From: Chloroflexota bacterium
GTDB lineage: Bacteria; Chloroflexota; Ktedonobacteria; Ktedonobacterales; Ktedonobacteraceae
DNA length: 33,839 bases
Reading direction: 5' to 3'
Assembly: GCA_902812455.1 (NCBI GenBank)
Contig: CADDZH010000055.1
Coordinates: 1 to 33,839, forward strand
In this document: positions 16,793 through 24,496 of the stretch, piece after piece
Layout: each line of letters opens with the position of its first letter
Numbering within the stretch: the first letter of the stretch is position 1
Notes under the pieces: model-generated
What the model saw: only the letters and a program-made list of their open reading frames with translations
What the model was told of the DNA's origin: nothing
Database searches by the model: none
Made by a program: the position numbers and the translations under genes

Positions 16793-17197
16793 CTACCTTT
16801 TAGTGTTGCCTGAAGAAGATGATGGGCCGTGAATCAGCCCTTGAACATTGACATTGACCTGAGCTACCGGTACGCCCAGCATCTTCTCTATGGAGAATTT
16901 GACGCTGCTCATGATGTTATGTGCGATCTCGGATATGCGCAGCCCATATTCGAGGGCCACATATACTTCGACGATGATCTGTTCATTGACTACACGTACC
17001 TGCACCCCCTCGTTGCTTCGCTCAGGAGGTAAGAGTACAGCTCGCCCATTGCGCAGGCGTGGAGCCGTGAGGCCAACGACCCCATAGCAGCCAGCAGTCG
17101 CCTGCATGGCTATGGTATGGATGGCATTAGGCAATACCTCTATTTTTCCAAGAGGGAGCGTGCCCTCTTGCGGCTGGATAGCAGATGTCTCTCGCAT
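16793..17197 (-). CDS. Asp23/Gls24 family envelope stress protein (YloU-like)
   Basis: 134 residues of the Asp23/Gls24 family. It opens with LGKIEVLPNAIHTIAMQATAG, contains the conserved GVVGL, and has an EVYVALEYGLRISEIA segment in the middle, with VPVAQVNVNVQGL near the end. Family members are abundant membrane-associated proteins linked to envelope stress. The upstream ATG at 17293 would run through a palindromic repeat, so the ATG at 17197 is preferred, although its ribosome-binding site is weak. The order asp23-fakA next to rpmB matches the yloU-yloV-rpmB neighbourhood of Firmicutes, but here rpmB points away. Confidence 0.88.
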   Translation of the reverse strand: MRETSAIQPQEGTLPLGKIEVLPNAIHTIAMQATAGCYGVVGLTAPRLRNGRAVLLPPERSNEGVQVRVVNEQIIVEVYVALEYGLRISEIAHNIMSSVKFSIEKMLGVPVAQVNVNVQGLIHGPSSSSGNTKR

Positions 17198-17262
17198 ATG
17201 ATTTCTTTTTGGATCTTCATCCTTTGGGGTGATTGACGGGAAGTAGCCGATCAATCGGCAGT

Positions 17263-17286
17263 GGGCGCAATTCATTGCGCCCCTAC
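17263..17286. repeat. Palindromic repeat ending in CCCCTAC
   Basis: GGGCGCAA (17263-17270) and TTGCGCCC (17275-17282) form a perfect 8-bp stem with a 4-base loop, continued by the CCCCTAC end seen in other repeats of this window. It lies in the gap between the divergent asp23 and rpmB genes, probably in the asp23 leader. Confidence 0.6.
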
Positions 17287-17326
17287 GATTCACCCGGAAG
17301 GATGGAGACCCTTCTTTTCACGGCAC

Positions 17327-17355
17327 TTGTCAAAACAAGCGACTCATGGTATACT
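17327..17355 (+). promoter_or_regulatory. rpmB promoter
   Basis: TTGTCA (17327-17332) and TATACT (17350-17355) are separated by exactly 17 bases, each one mismatch from consensus. Predicted start is near 17362, giving a leader of about 105 bases. Confidence 0.72.
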
Positions 17356-17466
17356 CGCATGGTACGTTTATGTCCCCTTCTGTTCGTGAAGAGGACTCAT
17401 GCAGTATATCAAACCATTCGAAGGATTAGCAAGATACCTGTTGTTATGTTATAGAGAGGAACTGTC

Positions 17467-17685
17467 ATGTCTGGTCGTTGTGATGTATGTAAGCGCAAAC
17501 CTATGTACGGCAACAATGTCAGTCACTCGCAGCGCCGAACACGCCGCCGCTTCGTGCTCAATGTGCATCGCCGCCGTCTTATCATTGATGGGAAACCGCG
17601 CATCCTCAATATCTGCACTCGCTGCCTGCGCACGATGACAAAGTTACCGGGTGTGCCCCTGGAAAAACTTCCTAGAATCAAGTAG
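17467..17685 (+). CDS. rpmB: 50S ribosomal protein L28 (bL28)
   Basis: 72 residues, a normal length for bL28. It begins MSGRCDVCKRKP and has a second pair in CTRC near residue 53; the four Cys mark the zinc-binding form of L28. The basic middle (SQRRTRRRF...VHRRRL) binds 23S rRNA. GAGG lies seven bases before the ATG. The gene has its own promoter, and its stop is one base from that of the converging rlmN. Confidence 0.96.
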   Translation: MSGRCDVCKRKPMYGNNVSHSQRRTRRRFVLNVHRRRLIIDGKPRILNICTRCLRTMTKLPGVPLEKLPRIK

Positions 17686-17686
17686 T

Positions 17687-18826
17687 TTAACGTTTCTCCT
17701 GCTTCTCGAAGCGCGTGCGCAGTTGCCCGCAGGCAGCCGCAATATCGTCACCGCGCTCGGCTCGCACGCTGTTGCTCACACCGTGTTTGAAAAGGATATC
17801 ACGGAAAGCGCGGATAGCCTCGGGGCCAGGAGCGCGATAGCTCGCCGAGGTAGCATTGACCGGAATGCAGTTGACGTGAGCAAATTGCTTGAGGGGCGCC
17901 AGCAATTCTCCTAAAAGATGCGCGCATTCCGGTGTGTCATTGACGCCCGCCAGTAACACATATTCAAAGGTGACTTGCCGCCCGGCCGCCGCAATATAAT
18001 CCTGGCAGGCAGCTAGTAGCTCCTTTAATGGATACTTGCGGTTCACAGGCATGGTCTGGCCGCGTAGCTCATCAGTTGGGGCATGGAGAGAGATTGCCAG
18101 GTTGATTTGCAGCGGCTCCTGGCTCAACTTGCGAATTGCGGGTACCAGGCCAACGGTTGAGACCGTCATATGCCGCGCTCCCAGATTGAAGCCCTCTGGA
18201 CTATTCAGAATCCGCAGAGCCTGTAAGACGTTATTGTAGTTATGCAGGGGTTCGCCCATGCCCATGAGCACGATATTGGTAATATGATCAATAGGTGCGC
18301 TGCCGGGAAGTCCCGCTGCCCTCCAGGGCGCGGCCCGCAGTTCCCGCGCAAAGTAGAGCACCTGGGCAACAATTTCTCCAGCAGTCAAATGCCTATCAAA
18401 GCCCATCTGTCCTGTGGCGCAGAATGTACAGCCAAAGGCGCAGCCTGCCTGGGAAGAAACACAGGCGGTAGCCCGCGCGCTATGCTCGCCCAGCGGTGGA
18501 TAGAGCATCAACACCGATTCGATGAGCTTGCCATCGGCCAATTCCAGCAAAATTTTGCGCGTACGATCATCTTTCGAATGCAGTTCGCTGCGCACGACTA
18601 TAGGCCCGATGCAGGCCTCCTCCGCCAGCCTTGCCCGTAATGATTGCGGCAGATTGGTCATGGCTGTGAAATCGCTGACCAGGTGCTGGTATATCCAGTT
18701 ATAAATTTGTTTGGCCCGGAACGGCGCTTCCCCACGCTCTACAAGCCATTGCTGTAATTGTGGGAGAGTAAATGCAAGCAGATCCGTTTTGCGGCCAGTT
18801 TCCACGTTTAGTGATGTTATTGCCAT
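17687..18826 (-). CDS. rlmN: 23S rRNA (adenine2503-C2)/tRNA A37 methyltransferase
   Basis: 379 residues, typical for RlmN, a radical-SAM enzyme that methylates C2 of A2503 in 23S rRNA and A37 in some tRNAs. The [4Fe-4S] cluster Cys are C129, C133 and C136 in GCAFGCTFC. The two Cys of the methyl relay are C122 (ACVSSQ) and C366 (AACGQL). The conserved GMGEPL motif is present. RlmN rather than Cfr is favoured by overall length and the neighbourhood. A TATAAT lies just six bases before the ATG with no ribosome-binding site, which predicts a leaderless message. Confidence 0.95.
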   Translation of the reverse strand: MAITSLNVETGRKTDLLAFTLPQLQQWLVERGEAPFRAKQIYNWIYQHLVSDFTAMTNLPQSLRARLAEEACIGPIVVRSELHSKDDRTRKILLELADGKLIESVLMLYPPLGEHSARATACVSSQAGCAFGCTFCATGQMGFDRHLTAGEIVAQVLYFARELRAAPWRAAGLPGSAPIDHITNIVLMGMGEPLHNYNNVLQALRILNSPEGFNLGARHMTVSTVGLVPAIRKLSQEPLQINLAISLHAPTDELRGQTMPVNRKYPLKELLAACQDYIAAAGRQVTFEYVLLAGVNDTPECAHLLGELLAPLKQFAHVNCIPVNATSASYRAPGPEAIRAFRDILFKHGVSNSVRAERGDDIAAACGQLRTRFEKQEKR

Positions 18827-18832
18827 GCTTGC

Positions 18833-18841
18833 ATTATACCA
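18833..18841 (-). promoter_or_regulatory. Extended -10 promoter of rlmN, predicted leaderless
   Basis: On the minus strand TGGTATAAT is a consensus extended -10 (TATAAT at 18833-18838). Only six bases separate it from the rlmN ATG, so transcription should begin at or next to the start codon. I see no good -35. Confidence 0.6.
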
Positions 18842-18876
18842 CGAGGAACATGATGGCCGCCGGGAATTGATGCCTG

Positions 18877-19392
18877 TTAGTGGAGAGATCGAGCTACCTC
18901 GTCAGGAATGATCAGCACATCCTGCCCATAATTAGTCACCTGGCCTGCAGGAAAAGTTGGGTAACGGCTCCCTATTAGTTCACGCAGGCCACCGGCCAGT
19001 TCGAGGGCACACACCTGCAATTCTGTTGGCGCTTTGATTTCAATTAGTATATTGCCAATGGTACCCACCAGCGTTCCACTCTCGCTCATTACTCGATAAC
19101 GCTGTAAGTCCTGGCCCGAGAGTGCAGATGCTGCCGTTTTACCCTCTAACTTCCGGTGTAACACTCCCTCATCGGCAATTGTGATGGCGTCCTGTCCAAT
19201 GCCGTTAATATCGGCTGCCGGCAATATTTTATGGCCGAGCAGGCCGGTCTTGACACGCAGCGCGAGGATATCGTGCTTCTCAGGATCAAAGTAGAAATCA
19301 TCACAGGTGCCAATTTTTTTACCGTTAGCGAGACTCACTATCGCCATGCCACGCAGGTCCGACCATTTTTTGATCGCTTGATCCTGTTTCAT
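18877..19392 (-). CDS. PRC-barrel domain protein, two repeats
   Basis: 171 residues with two PRC-barrel-like halves. The first is about residues 10-80 (LRGMAIVSLANGKKIGTCDDFYFDP), the second about 90-165 (YRVMSESGTLVGTIGNILIE). Such domains occur in photosynthetic reaction-centre H subunits, RimM and many small regulatory proteins; this one is standalone and soluble. The start at 19392 has GGAGGG seven bases upstream; the longer ATG at 19437 does not. It is divergent from the MFS transporter and follows no obvious partner. Exact role unknown. Confidence 0.84.
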   Translation of the reverse strand: MKQDQAIKKWSDLRGMAIVSLANGKKIGTCDDFYFDPEKHDILALRVKTGLLGHKILPAADINGIGQDAITIADEGVLHRKLEGKTAASALSGQDLQRYRVMSESGTLVGTIGNILIEIKAPTELQVCALELAGGLRELIGSRYPTFPAGQVTNYGQDVLIIPDEVARSLH

Positions 19393-19567
19393 AGACAGAC
19401 CCTCCGGGGGAAGAAATGCAATAATACTATATACCATAATACCACATTTCTCCCTCTATGAATGGGTCATACGGAGTCACCTTGATCAGGAAATGCAAAA
19501 TATAGACGCAAGGCTTCAGATATGGTATTGTTGTGTACGGAACCGGAGTCAGCACAAGGAGGCGCAA

Positions 19568-21151
19568 ATGGCTACCCTTGAAGGTGATGAAAAGCTTGTG
19601 TCACAGCGGCGCCTGGCGATCCAGCTTCCCCGCTTGCGCTGGACGCACATCCTGGCGATTAGCATCTTCTGGCTTGCTTTGAACTTTCACTGGGCTGCTC
19701 TTGGTATTATCATCCTTCCCAGCCAGGTTTTCAAGATTGTGGGGCCTTTCTACAAGGGCAATGCCCTGGCCTACGTGCTCGTTCCAGGCGCATTTGTCGC
19801 ACTCTTCGCCAATCCCCTTTTTGGCATGCTAAGCGATCGCACTGGAGGATGGCTGGCGGCCTGGGGACGCCGCCGCCCATATATCTTCCTGGGCACGCTC
19901 GTCAATGTGGGCGGCTTGCTCTGGATGGCGGCAGCCCGCGACATCCCTTCGCTGGCAATCGCTTATGTCATTGTGCAGTTCTCCAATAATGCCGCTTCTG
20001 CCCCTTTTCATGCCCTGCTGCCCGATATTGTCCCGGTTGAGCAGCGCGGCCTCACCTCCGGCGTCATGGGCCTCCTTTCTATTGCGGGCAATATTGGAGG
20101 CGTCGTTGTTGCCGGCATTTTCGTCAATTCCTCCTTGCCCGTCGCGGCTTACTACCAGGGTGTGTGGGTGACCTATGGCATTATCATTGCTGTACTCGTT
20201 GCCCTAATGCTGGTTACGATCATAACCGTGCGAGAACGCCGGGGTATATCCGCGCAAATGGCGAACCTGGCCGCCGGGAACCCGGCCTCCACAAGGGAGG
20301 CCACTACATTTCAACCCGCATCAGGAGGGGAAAATGTAGTGCCACCCCCAAGGGGTGGCAGCTCGCGTGCCGGGCCGCTAATTTCGCGGAGAACCGTGAT
20401 GACCGTCGCATGGACGCTGGTAGCAGTCGCTATTGTGTGGGGGATCATGGCGCTGTGGAATGTGTTGCATATTGCGCACCTGCAGATCAGCGGCGACGTG
20501 CAGCAGGTGATCCTGGAAGTGATTGCGACCATTGGTATCTTGCGGCTCTTTGATTTCAATCCGCGGCGCGACCCCGATTTCGCCTGGGTGTTCCTGACCC
20601 GCCTGGTAATGATGCTGGGCATCTATCTCGTGGAGGATTTCCTGCAATTCTACATGCGCGATGCAGTGAGAGTAGCGCATCCAGAGCAGCAGACGACGAA
20701 CTTTATCATCATTCTCTCATTTACCAGCCTGATCAGTGCCTTTGGAGTGGGCTGGCTCTCGGATCGCTTCGGGCGCAAGCGCATGGTCTACGTCTCCGGT
20801 GGCTTTATGGCCCTGGTTGGCCTCATCTTCATCATCACGCAGTCTCTGCCTATTGTGCTGGCGGCTGGTGCCATCTTCGGCCTGGGCTACGGCGCGTATA
20901 TTAGCGTGGACTGGGCTCTGGTGGCCGATGTGCTGCCTTCGCATCGTGACTATGCGCGCGATATGGGAGTCTGGAACATCTCGCTCTCGCTGCCGCAGGT
21001 GGTTGCGCCCATCATGGGTGGCCCGCTCATCGACAGCTTTACCCGCGCAGGCAATCCCGTGCTCGGCTACCAGTTGCTCTTCGCAATGGCCATTGCCTAT
21101 TGCCTGATTGGAACGGTAACCGTGCGCTTTATCCGGGGGGTGAAGAAATAA
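19568..21151 (+). CDS. MFS transporter, sugar (SUT/GPH-like) type, with a repeat-encoded loop
   Basis: 527 residues with about twelve membrane segments. The first cytoplasmic loop has DRTGGWLAAWGRRRPYIF, the GRRRP signature of sucrose and glycoside transporters; the matching loop of the second half has SDRFGRKRM. The substrate is probably a glycoside or disaccharide, but is unproven. The central cytoplasmic loop is enlarged. Residues 239 to about 269, rich in Pro, Gly and Ser, are encoded by a copy of a palindromic repeat that also occurs between genes at 32151-32236. The ATG at 19568 follows AAGGAGG; the upstream ATG at 19493 is not supported. The stop is three bases from that of the converging methyltransferase gene. 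Confidence 0.88.
   Translation: MATLEGDEKLVSQRRLAIQLPRLRWTHILAISIFWLALNFHWAALGIIILPSQVFKIVGPFYKGNALAYVLVPGAFVALFANPLFGMLSDRTGGWLAAWGRRRPYIFLGTLVNVGGLLWMAAARDIPSLAIAYVIVQFSNNAASAPFHALLPDIVPVEQRGLTSGVMGLLSIAGNIGGVVVAGIFVNSSLPVAAYYQGVWVTYGIIIAVLVALMLVTIITVRERRGISAQMANLAAGNPASTREATTFQPASGGENVVPPPRGGSSRAGPLISRRTVMTVAWTLVAVAIVWGIMALWNVLHIAHLQISGDVQQVILEVIATIGILRLFDFNPRRDPDFAWVFLTRLVMMLGIYLVEDFLQFYMRDAVRVAHPEQQTTNFIIILSFTSLISAFGVGWLSDRFGRKRMVYVSGGFMALVGLIFIITQSLPIVLAAGAIFGLGYGAYISVDWALVADVLPSHRDYARDMGVWNISLSLPQVVAPIMGGPLIDSFTRAGNPVLGYQLLFAMAIAYCLIGTVTVRFIRGVKK
20284..20374. repeat. Palindromic repeat inside the MFS transporter gene
   Basis: The first 28 bases match 32151-32178 with a single mismatch, starting GGCCTCCACAAGGGAGG. 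Later parts match as well: ATGTAG followed by GTGCCA, a small CC...GG hairpin with TGGCA, and a GTGCCRGG end. The outer ends form inverted partners (CACTACATTT with AAATGTAGTG, 20302-20311 with 20331-20341). The copy is read through in frame. Confidence 0.85.
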
Positions 21152-21154
21152 GAA

Positions 21155-22081
21155 TTATTTTTCCCATGCCAGCACCACGACATCCAATCCTTTGCGGTTG
21201 ATGGGTGAATCAAGGTAAGGTTCTAATGCGAGCGTAGCGGCTTCCCGGCGCAGTGCATCTACCTGCGAGGCGCCGCACATCAGGGCCAGCCTGCCATGCT
21301 CTTTGAGAACCCGGTGCATTTCATGCAGCGCTTCGATTACGATAAGATTGGCCTCTTCATGAAACGGCAGCTCGGTAGCGATGGCGTCAAATGCTTCGTT
21401 GGCGAATGGCAGGCGGCGCGCATCGGCAACTTGGTGCACTGCACTCAGGTGAGAAAGCCCGTAACGCAGGGCAGGATCGATATCCGCGCTCACAACGTTG
21501 CAACGGCTTGCCAGCGCTTCTATGACAATGCCGCCGGTTCCGGCAAAGGGATCGAGAAAGCGCGTTCCTTCTCCTGCCCAGACCAGGTTGACGAGCATGC
21601 GAGCATCGTAGACGGGCAGCCCGCGCCGGCTTAAGGGGTTGCTGTCGCCGCGATATCCATGCACGAGGCGCAGCTCACCTTCACGTGTCCCGAACAAGAA
21701 ATCCCGGCGGTCTGGTGCGCTCTCTCGCATAGCCCTGGCATCTTCTTCATAGACACGGACGAGGCGATACAGCCTGTGGTGCCAGCGCACCAGTTGTGGA
21801 TCGGAATGACGTTTATGTTTAGGGTCTGGTTGCTGCTCAGGCACCGGCTCCAGCGTATCGGCTGCATAGGTGTAGCCGAGGCGGGGTAAGCGCGCGATGG
21901 CCGCATCAAGGCAATCTGGCGGTATGGCAATCCAGAAAACTCCTCCTTGCTCTGCTAAAGGGCCGCCGCTCTGTGCGACAGCATGGAGGTCCCGAAGTAA
22001 GGAGAGAGCCTCTGCTACCGCGACTGCCTGAGCCTTGCGGCGCGCCGGTCGTATACGGCATATGAGGAGCGCATTATTCAC
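21155..22081 (-). CDS. Trm11/UPF0020-type RNA methyltransferase
   Basis: 308 residues. The C-terminal half is a Rossmann methyltransferase with LDPFAGTGGI (SAM motif I), SADIDP (motif II) and TELPF at the place of the catalytic NPPY-type motif. An ALLICRIRPARRK start and a weakly conserved N-terminal 100 residues could be a reduced THUMP-like RNA-binding part. Family members methylate guanosine N2 in tRNA or rRNA. TELPF is a divergent catalytic motif, so the target is uncertain. It converges on the MFS gene, and XdhC lies 66 bases upstream on the same strand. Confidence 0.78.
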   Translation of the reverse strand: MNNALLICRIRPARRKAQAVAVAEALSLLRDLHAVAQSGGPLAEQGGVFWIAIPPDCLDAAIARLPRLGYTYAADTLEPVPEQQPDPKHKRHSDPQLVRWHHRLYRLVRVYEEDARAMRESAPDRRDFLFGTREGELRLVHGYRGDSNPLSRRGLPVYDARMLVNLVWAGEGTRFLDPFAGTGGIVIEALASRCNVVSADIDPALRYGLSHLSAVHQVADARRLPFANEAFDAIATELPFHEEANLIVIEALHEMHRVLKEHGRLALMCGASQVDALRREAATLALEPYLDSPINRKGLDVVVLAWEK

Positions 22082-22147
22082 TGTCCGGTCCTTATGATGG
22101 CGTTTTTGAATATATCCAGGATTTTTCCAAACGAAAATGGGAAAGGC

Positions 22148-22987
22148 TTAGATAGCAGCTTTTGTATCGCTTTCCAGCTCATCCAGGAAGTTGTGCTTCG
22201 CCTTGAGGGGGACGCCGGTGCCATTCTTGCGCAGCATGACCATTTCGGCGGCGATGCTGAGCGCGATCTCGTCGGGGGTCTCTGCGCCGAGATCGAGGCC
22301 AATGGGCGTATGAACCTGGGCCAGCCTCTCACGCGGGAAGCCCTCTTCGAGCAGGTGGCGGAAGATATTTTTGATCTTGCCGGGGCTGCCGATCATGCCG
22401 ATATAGCGAGCATTCGTTTCCAGCGCGGCCTTGAGCGCATCCGTGTCGAGGTGGTGGCCGCGCGTGACAATGACGATCCAGCTTGCCTCGTCGGGCTCAA
22501 GCTCGCGAATAGTCTGGGGGATATCGCCAAAGGTCAGTTGCACCCTGTTGCCAAAAATCTGCGGGTCGGCCAGGTCGCGTCTATCGTCAACCACCACGAT
22601 GCGAAAATCGAGTTGGGCGGCCAGGCGAGCAAGGGACTGCGCTACGCTGCCTGCGCCTGCAATGATCAAGCGAGGTTCGGGATGGAGCACTTCGATGAAC
22701 AATTCCAGGGTTGCTCCGCAACTGCCGACAGCCTGGTCCGGGTCAATATGCACATGGGTGACGGAAGAGCGGCTCTCGCGTAACGCCTGCATTGCAGCCT
22801 GCGCCACGCCAGCGTCCACTTTTGCGCCGGAGAAGCTGCCGCTCGTGCTGCCATCAGCATGCACCAGCATTTTGGCGCCAATGCCGCATGGCGCTGCCCC
22901 AATCGTTTTCACTACTGTGGCGACTGCAATGCGCTCGCCCCGTTTCAATGCTGCCTGTATTTCGTTGTAGATGCTTGTGGTGTTCAT
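22148..22987 (-). CDS. XdhC/CoxF family molybdenum-cofactor maturation protein
   Basis: 279 residues with both family domains. The N-terminal XdhC_CoxI part has ATVVKTIGAAPCGIGAKM and VGSCGATLELFIEVL; the C-terminal Rossmann part has IIAGAGSVAQSL and GMIGSPGKI. XdhC binds Mo-cofactor, aids its sulfuration and inserts it into xanthine or CO dehydrogenase-type enzymes. No molybdoenzyme genes lie in the window, so it is an orphan copy here. An upstream ATG at 23053 would run through a palindromic operator, and the ATG at 22987 has GAGGA upstream, so the short form is used. Confidence 0.87.
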   Translation of the reverse strand: MNTTSIYNEIQAALKRGERIAVATVVKTIGAAPCGIGAKMLVHADGSTSGSFSGAKVDAGVAQAAMQALRESRSSVTHVHIDPDQAVGSCGATLELFIEVLHPEPRLIIAGAGSVAQSLARLAAQLDFRIVVVDDRRDLADPQIFGNRVQLTFGDIPQTIRELEPDEASWIVIVTRGHHLDTDALKAALETNARYIGMIGSPGKIKNIFRHLLEEGFPRERLAQVHTPIGLDLGAETPDEIALSIAAEMVMLRKNGTGVPLKAKHNFLDELESDTKAAI

Positions 22988-23044
22988 GCCTGTTGATTCC
23001 TCGACTGGTCGCGTATGTGTGAGATGGTTCTGAGTATGCCGAAG

Positions 23045-23065
23045 CATACTCAATCATTGAGTATG
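23045..23065. promoter_or_regulatory. Perfect 10-1-10 palindrome, likely repressor operator
   Basis: CATACTCAAT (23045-23054) and ATTGAGTATG (23056-23065) are exact inverted copies around one base. The site lies about 60 bases upstream of the XdhC start. Size and symmetry fit a TetR, MarR or GntR-type dimer. No such regulator gene is in the window. Confidence 0.6.
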
Positions 23066-23163
23066 GATACTATCTAAATATATCACATGGGGAGGGTAGG
23101 ATGCTTAGCCGCAGGCGATTCCCTTTTTCCCGCCCTCAAAAAGAATAGATTCGTGTCCAGGAC

Positions 23164-23192
23164 TTGACAGAACACGCTGTCACCTGTATAAT
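23164..23192 (+). promoter_or_regulatory. Consensus sigma70-type promoter with an internal inverted repeat
   Basis: TTGACA (23164-23169), exactly 17 bases, then TATAAT (23187-23192): a full consensus match. TGACAG (23165-23170) and CTGTCA (23177-23182) form an inverted repeat over the -35 and spacer, a good place for a repressor. It drives the Rad52-like gene. Confidence 0.8.
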
Positions 23193-23196
23193 GGAC

Positions 23197-23224
23197 TAGA
23201 ACAAATTTTCAAAAAACTGTTCTA
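23197..23224 (+). promoter_or_regulatory. Inverted repeat downstream of the promoter start
   Basis: TAGAACA (23197-23203) and TGTTCTA (23218-23224) are exact inverted copies 14 bases apart. The left arm with GAACaaatTTTC is one base from the Gram-positive LexA box GAACN4GTTC. Damage control of the following Rad52-like gene is plausible but unproven. Confidence 0.45.
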
Positions 23225-23243
23225 AAAAGAAAAGGAGCGCATG

Positions 23244-24026
23244 ATGAGTGACCAGCTACAAGAGCAGCGAACTCGCACATTTAATCCGAACGAGCACCTT
23301 ATCCAGATCAAAAATAGGGGTGGCAGCGCCGACTACCTGCCGGTACAGTGGAGATTGGTCTGGTTCAGGGAGCAGTGCCCGAATGGAACAATAGAAACTG
23401 AAATAGTTCACCTGGACATCGATAAGGAGACAGAGGAAGAGACCTACGTCTGGAATGGTGAAAAAAGGCGCAGCGAAAAGGTTGTCAAGACGGCGCGAGG
23501 AATAGCCGTTGTGCGCGCCGTTGTGAAAGATGGGAAAGGCGGCGTTGCAACCGGCACCAAGATGGAAAAGGCATCCTCGTTCCCCGATTACTTAGAGAAG
23601 GCTGAAACCGGAAGTATAGGTCGCGCCCTGGCTGCCTTAGGCTATGGGACGCAGTTTGCGCCTGAGCTAAATGAAGGGCACCGCATTGTGGATGCGCCCG
23701 TAGACCGGGGTGAAACAGTCCCTGAGAGCAGCAGCGAGAATGGGAGTGGTTACCGTTCCATTGCGGCAGTGCGACCGGTAGCGAATGGCAATAGCCGCCG
23801 CGTTGCCGATGCGCCGGAGGCTGCTTCTGATGCCGTTGTGACCGAGCAGCAGTTGGCGAGTATTCGCAAGCTGTGCGAGCACCTGGGTAAACCGGAGCCT
23901 GAAAACGCTGAAGCCATGAGCTTTGCGAGCGCGAAGGAGTTGATCACCCAGCTCAGTCACGAGTACAGGCAGAGCAGGAGCAAGGCGCCAGTAGAAAGAA
24001 AACGCGATGAGACAAGTGCCGCTTGA
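23244..24026 (+). CDS. Rad52/DdrA-like single-strand annealing protein (putative)
   Basis: 260 residues. The N-terminal domain, about residues 15-140, has YLPVQWRLVWFREQCP, then ARGIAVVRAVVKDG, and a signature EKAETGSIGRALAALGYGTQFA. This layout is what I know from Rad52/DdrA/Erf-superfamily proteins of Chloroflexi and their phages. The middle (about 150-195) is disordered. The C-terminal segment (about 198-235) forms two helices resembling an SF-type tail found in recombinases of this type. It should bind ssDNA and promote annealing in repair. The second ATG of an ATGATG pair is used because of GGAG spacing; the first is at 23241. The perfect promoter suggests strong or regulated expression. 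Family call is moderate. Confidence 0.68.
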   Translation: MSDQLQEQRTRTFNPNEHLIQIKNRGGSADYLPVQWRLVWFREQCPNGTIETEIVHLDIDKETEEETYVWNGEKRRSEKVVKTARGIAVVRAVVKDGKGGVATGTKMEKASSFPDYLEKAETGSIGRALAALGYGTQFAPELNEGHRIVDAPVDRGETVPESSSENGSGYRSIAAVRPVANGNSRRVADAPEAASDAVVTEQQLASIRKLCEHLGKPEPENAEAMSFASAKELITQLSHEYRQSRSKAPVERKRDETSAA

Positions 24027-24219
24027 ACACGCGCAGCAGCGCATGCAACAGAAATGGTATGACCTGGTGATGGCGGAACAGAGCGGGGCTTCCATGCAGG
24101 TGCTCGAGCGCATGTACAACGCTTACATGCTGGCGGTTGAGGAATACAATCGCTGCCTGGAAGCCTCTGAGGAGCTATCGCAGCTTAGGAGCCAGGAGCG
24201 CAAAAAGCTGGCTTCGTGA
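24007..24219 (+). CDS. Small helical protein overlapping the Rad52-like gene
   Basis: 70 residues, nearly all helix-forming, charged and rich in Gln, Glu, Met and Tyr (MYNAYMLAVEEYNRCLEASEEL). It probably folds as a helical hairpin or coiled coil. It overlaps the end of the Rad52-like gene by 20 bases and lacks a strong ribosome-binding site, so translation is probably coupled. No known family recognised. A partner or regulator of the annealing protein is the natural guess from position only. Confidence 0.62.
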   Translation: MRQVPLEHAQQRMQQKWYDLVMAEQSGASMQVLERMYNAYMLAVEEYNRCLEASEELSQLRSQERKKLAS

Positions 24220-24224
24220 TGGGC

Positions 24225-24480
24225 ATCAATAGGGGACGACGGGCGGGCGACCATAAAGGCCCACCACTCCGCTCCACAACCGCCCTCGCCCCTACTATGA
24301 TACGAATCGGCCTGCGGAGCCGTCACCATAGGAGGGGCGACCATAAAGGACTTTGTTGGCGAATGCGATGGGGAGGCGAATCGGCGCCGCAAGCAGGGCG
24401 GGGACAAGCCACCGCCCCTCCTATGGTGACGGCGGCTTTGGCCGAGGCGTACCATAGGAGGGTCGCCCCCATAGGCGTTA
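24225..24480. repeat. Cluster of nested palindromic repeats
   Basis: A perfect 21-bp inverted repeat pairs 24319-24339 with 24413-24433 (core CACCATAGGAGGGGCG), 73 bases apart. GGGCGACCATAAAGG occurs directly repeated at 24245-24259 and 24335-24349. A further ACCATAGGAGGG copy lies at about 24450. There is no convincing gene on either strand from 24220 to 24657; the short frames here are built from repeats. Confidence 0.75.
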
Positions 24481-24496
24481 ACATAAGATGCCAAAT

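Noticed and set aside
17467..17685. Frame 17399-17638 covering the same area as rpmB
   Set aside because: It is the shifted frame of L28; the L28 sequence and its CxxC pairs are clear.
24225..24480. Possible CRISPR array or insertion sequence
   Set aside because: Repeat units are irregularly spaced, there are no uniform spacers, no cas genes and no transposase.
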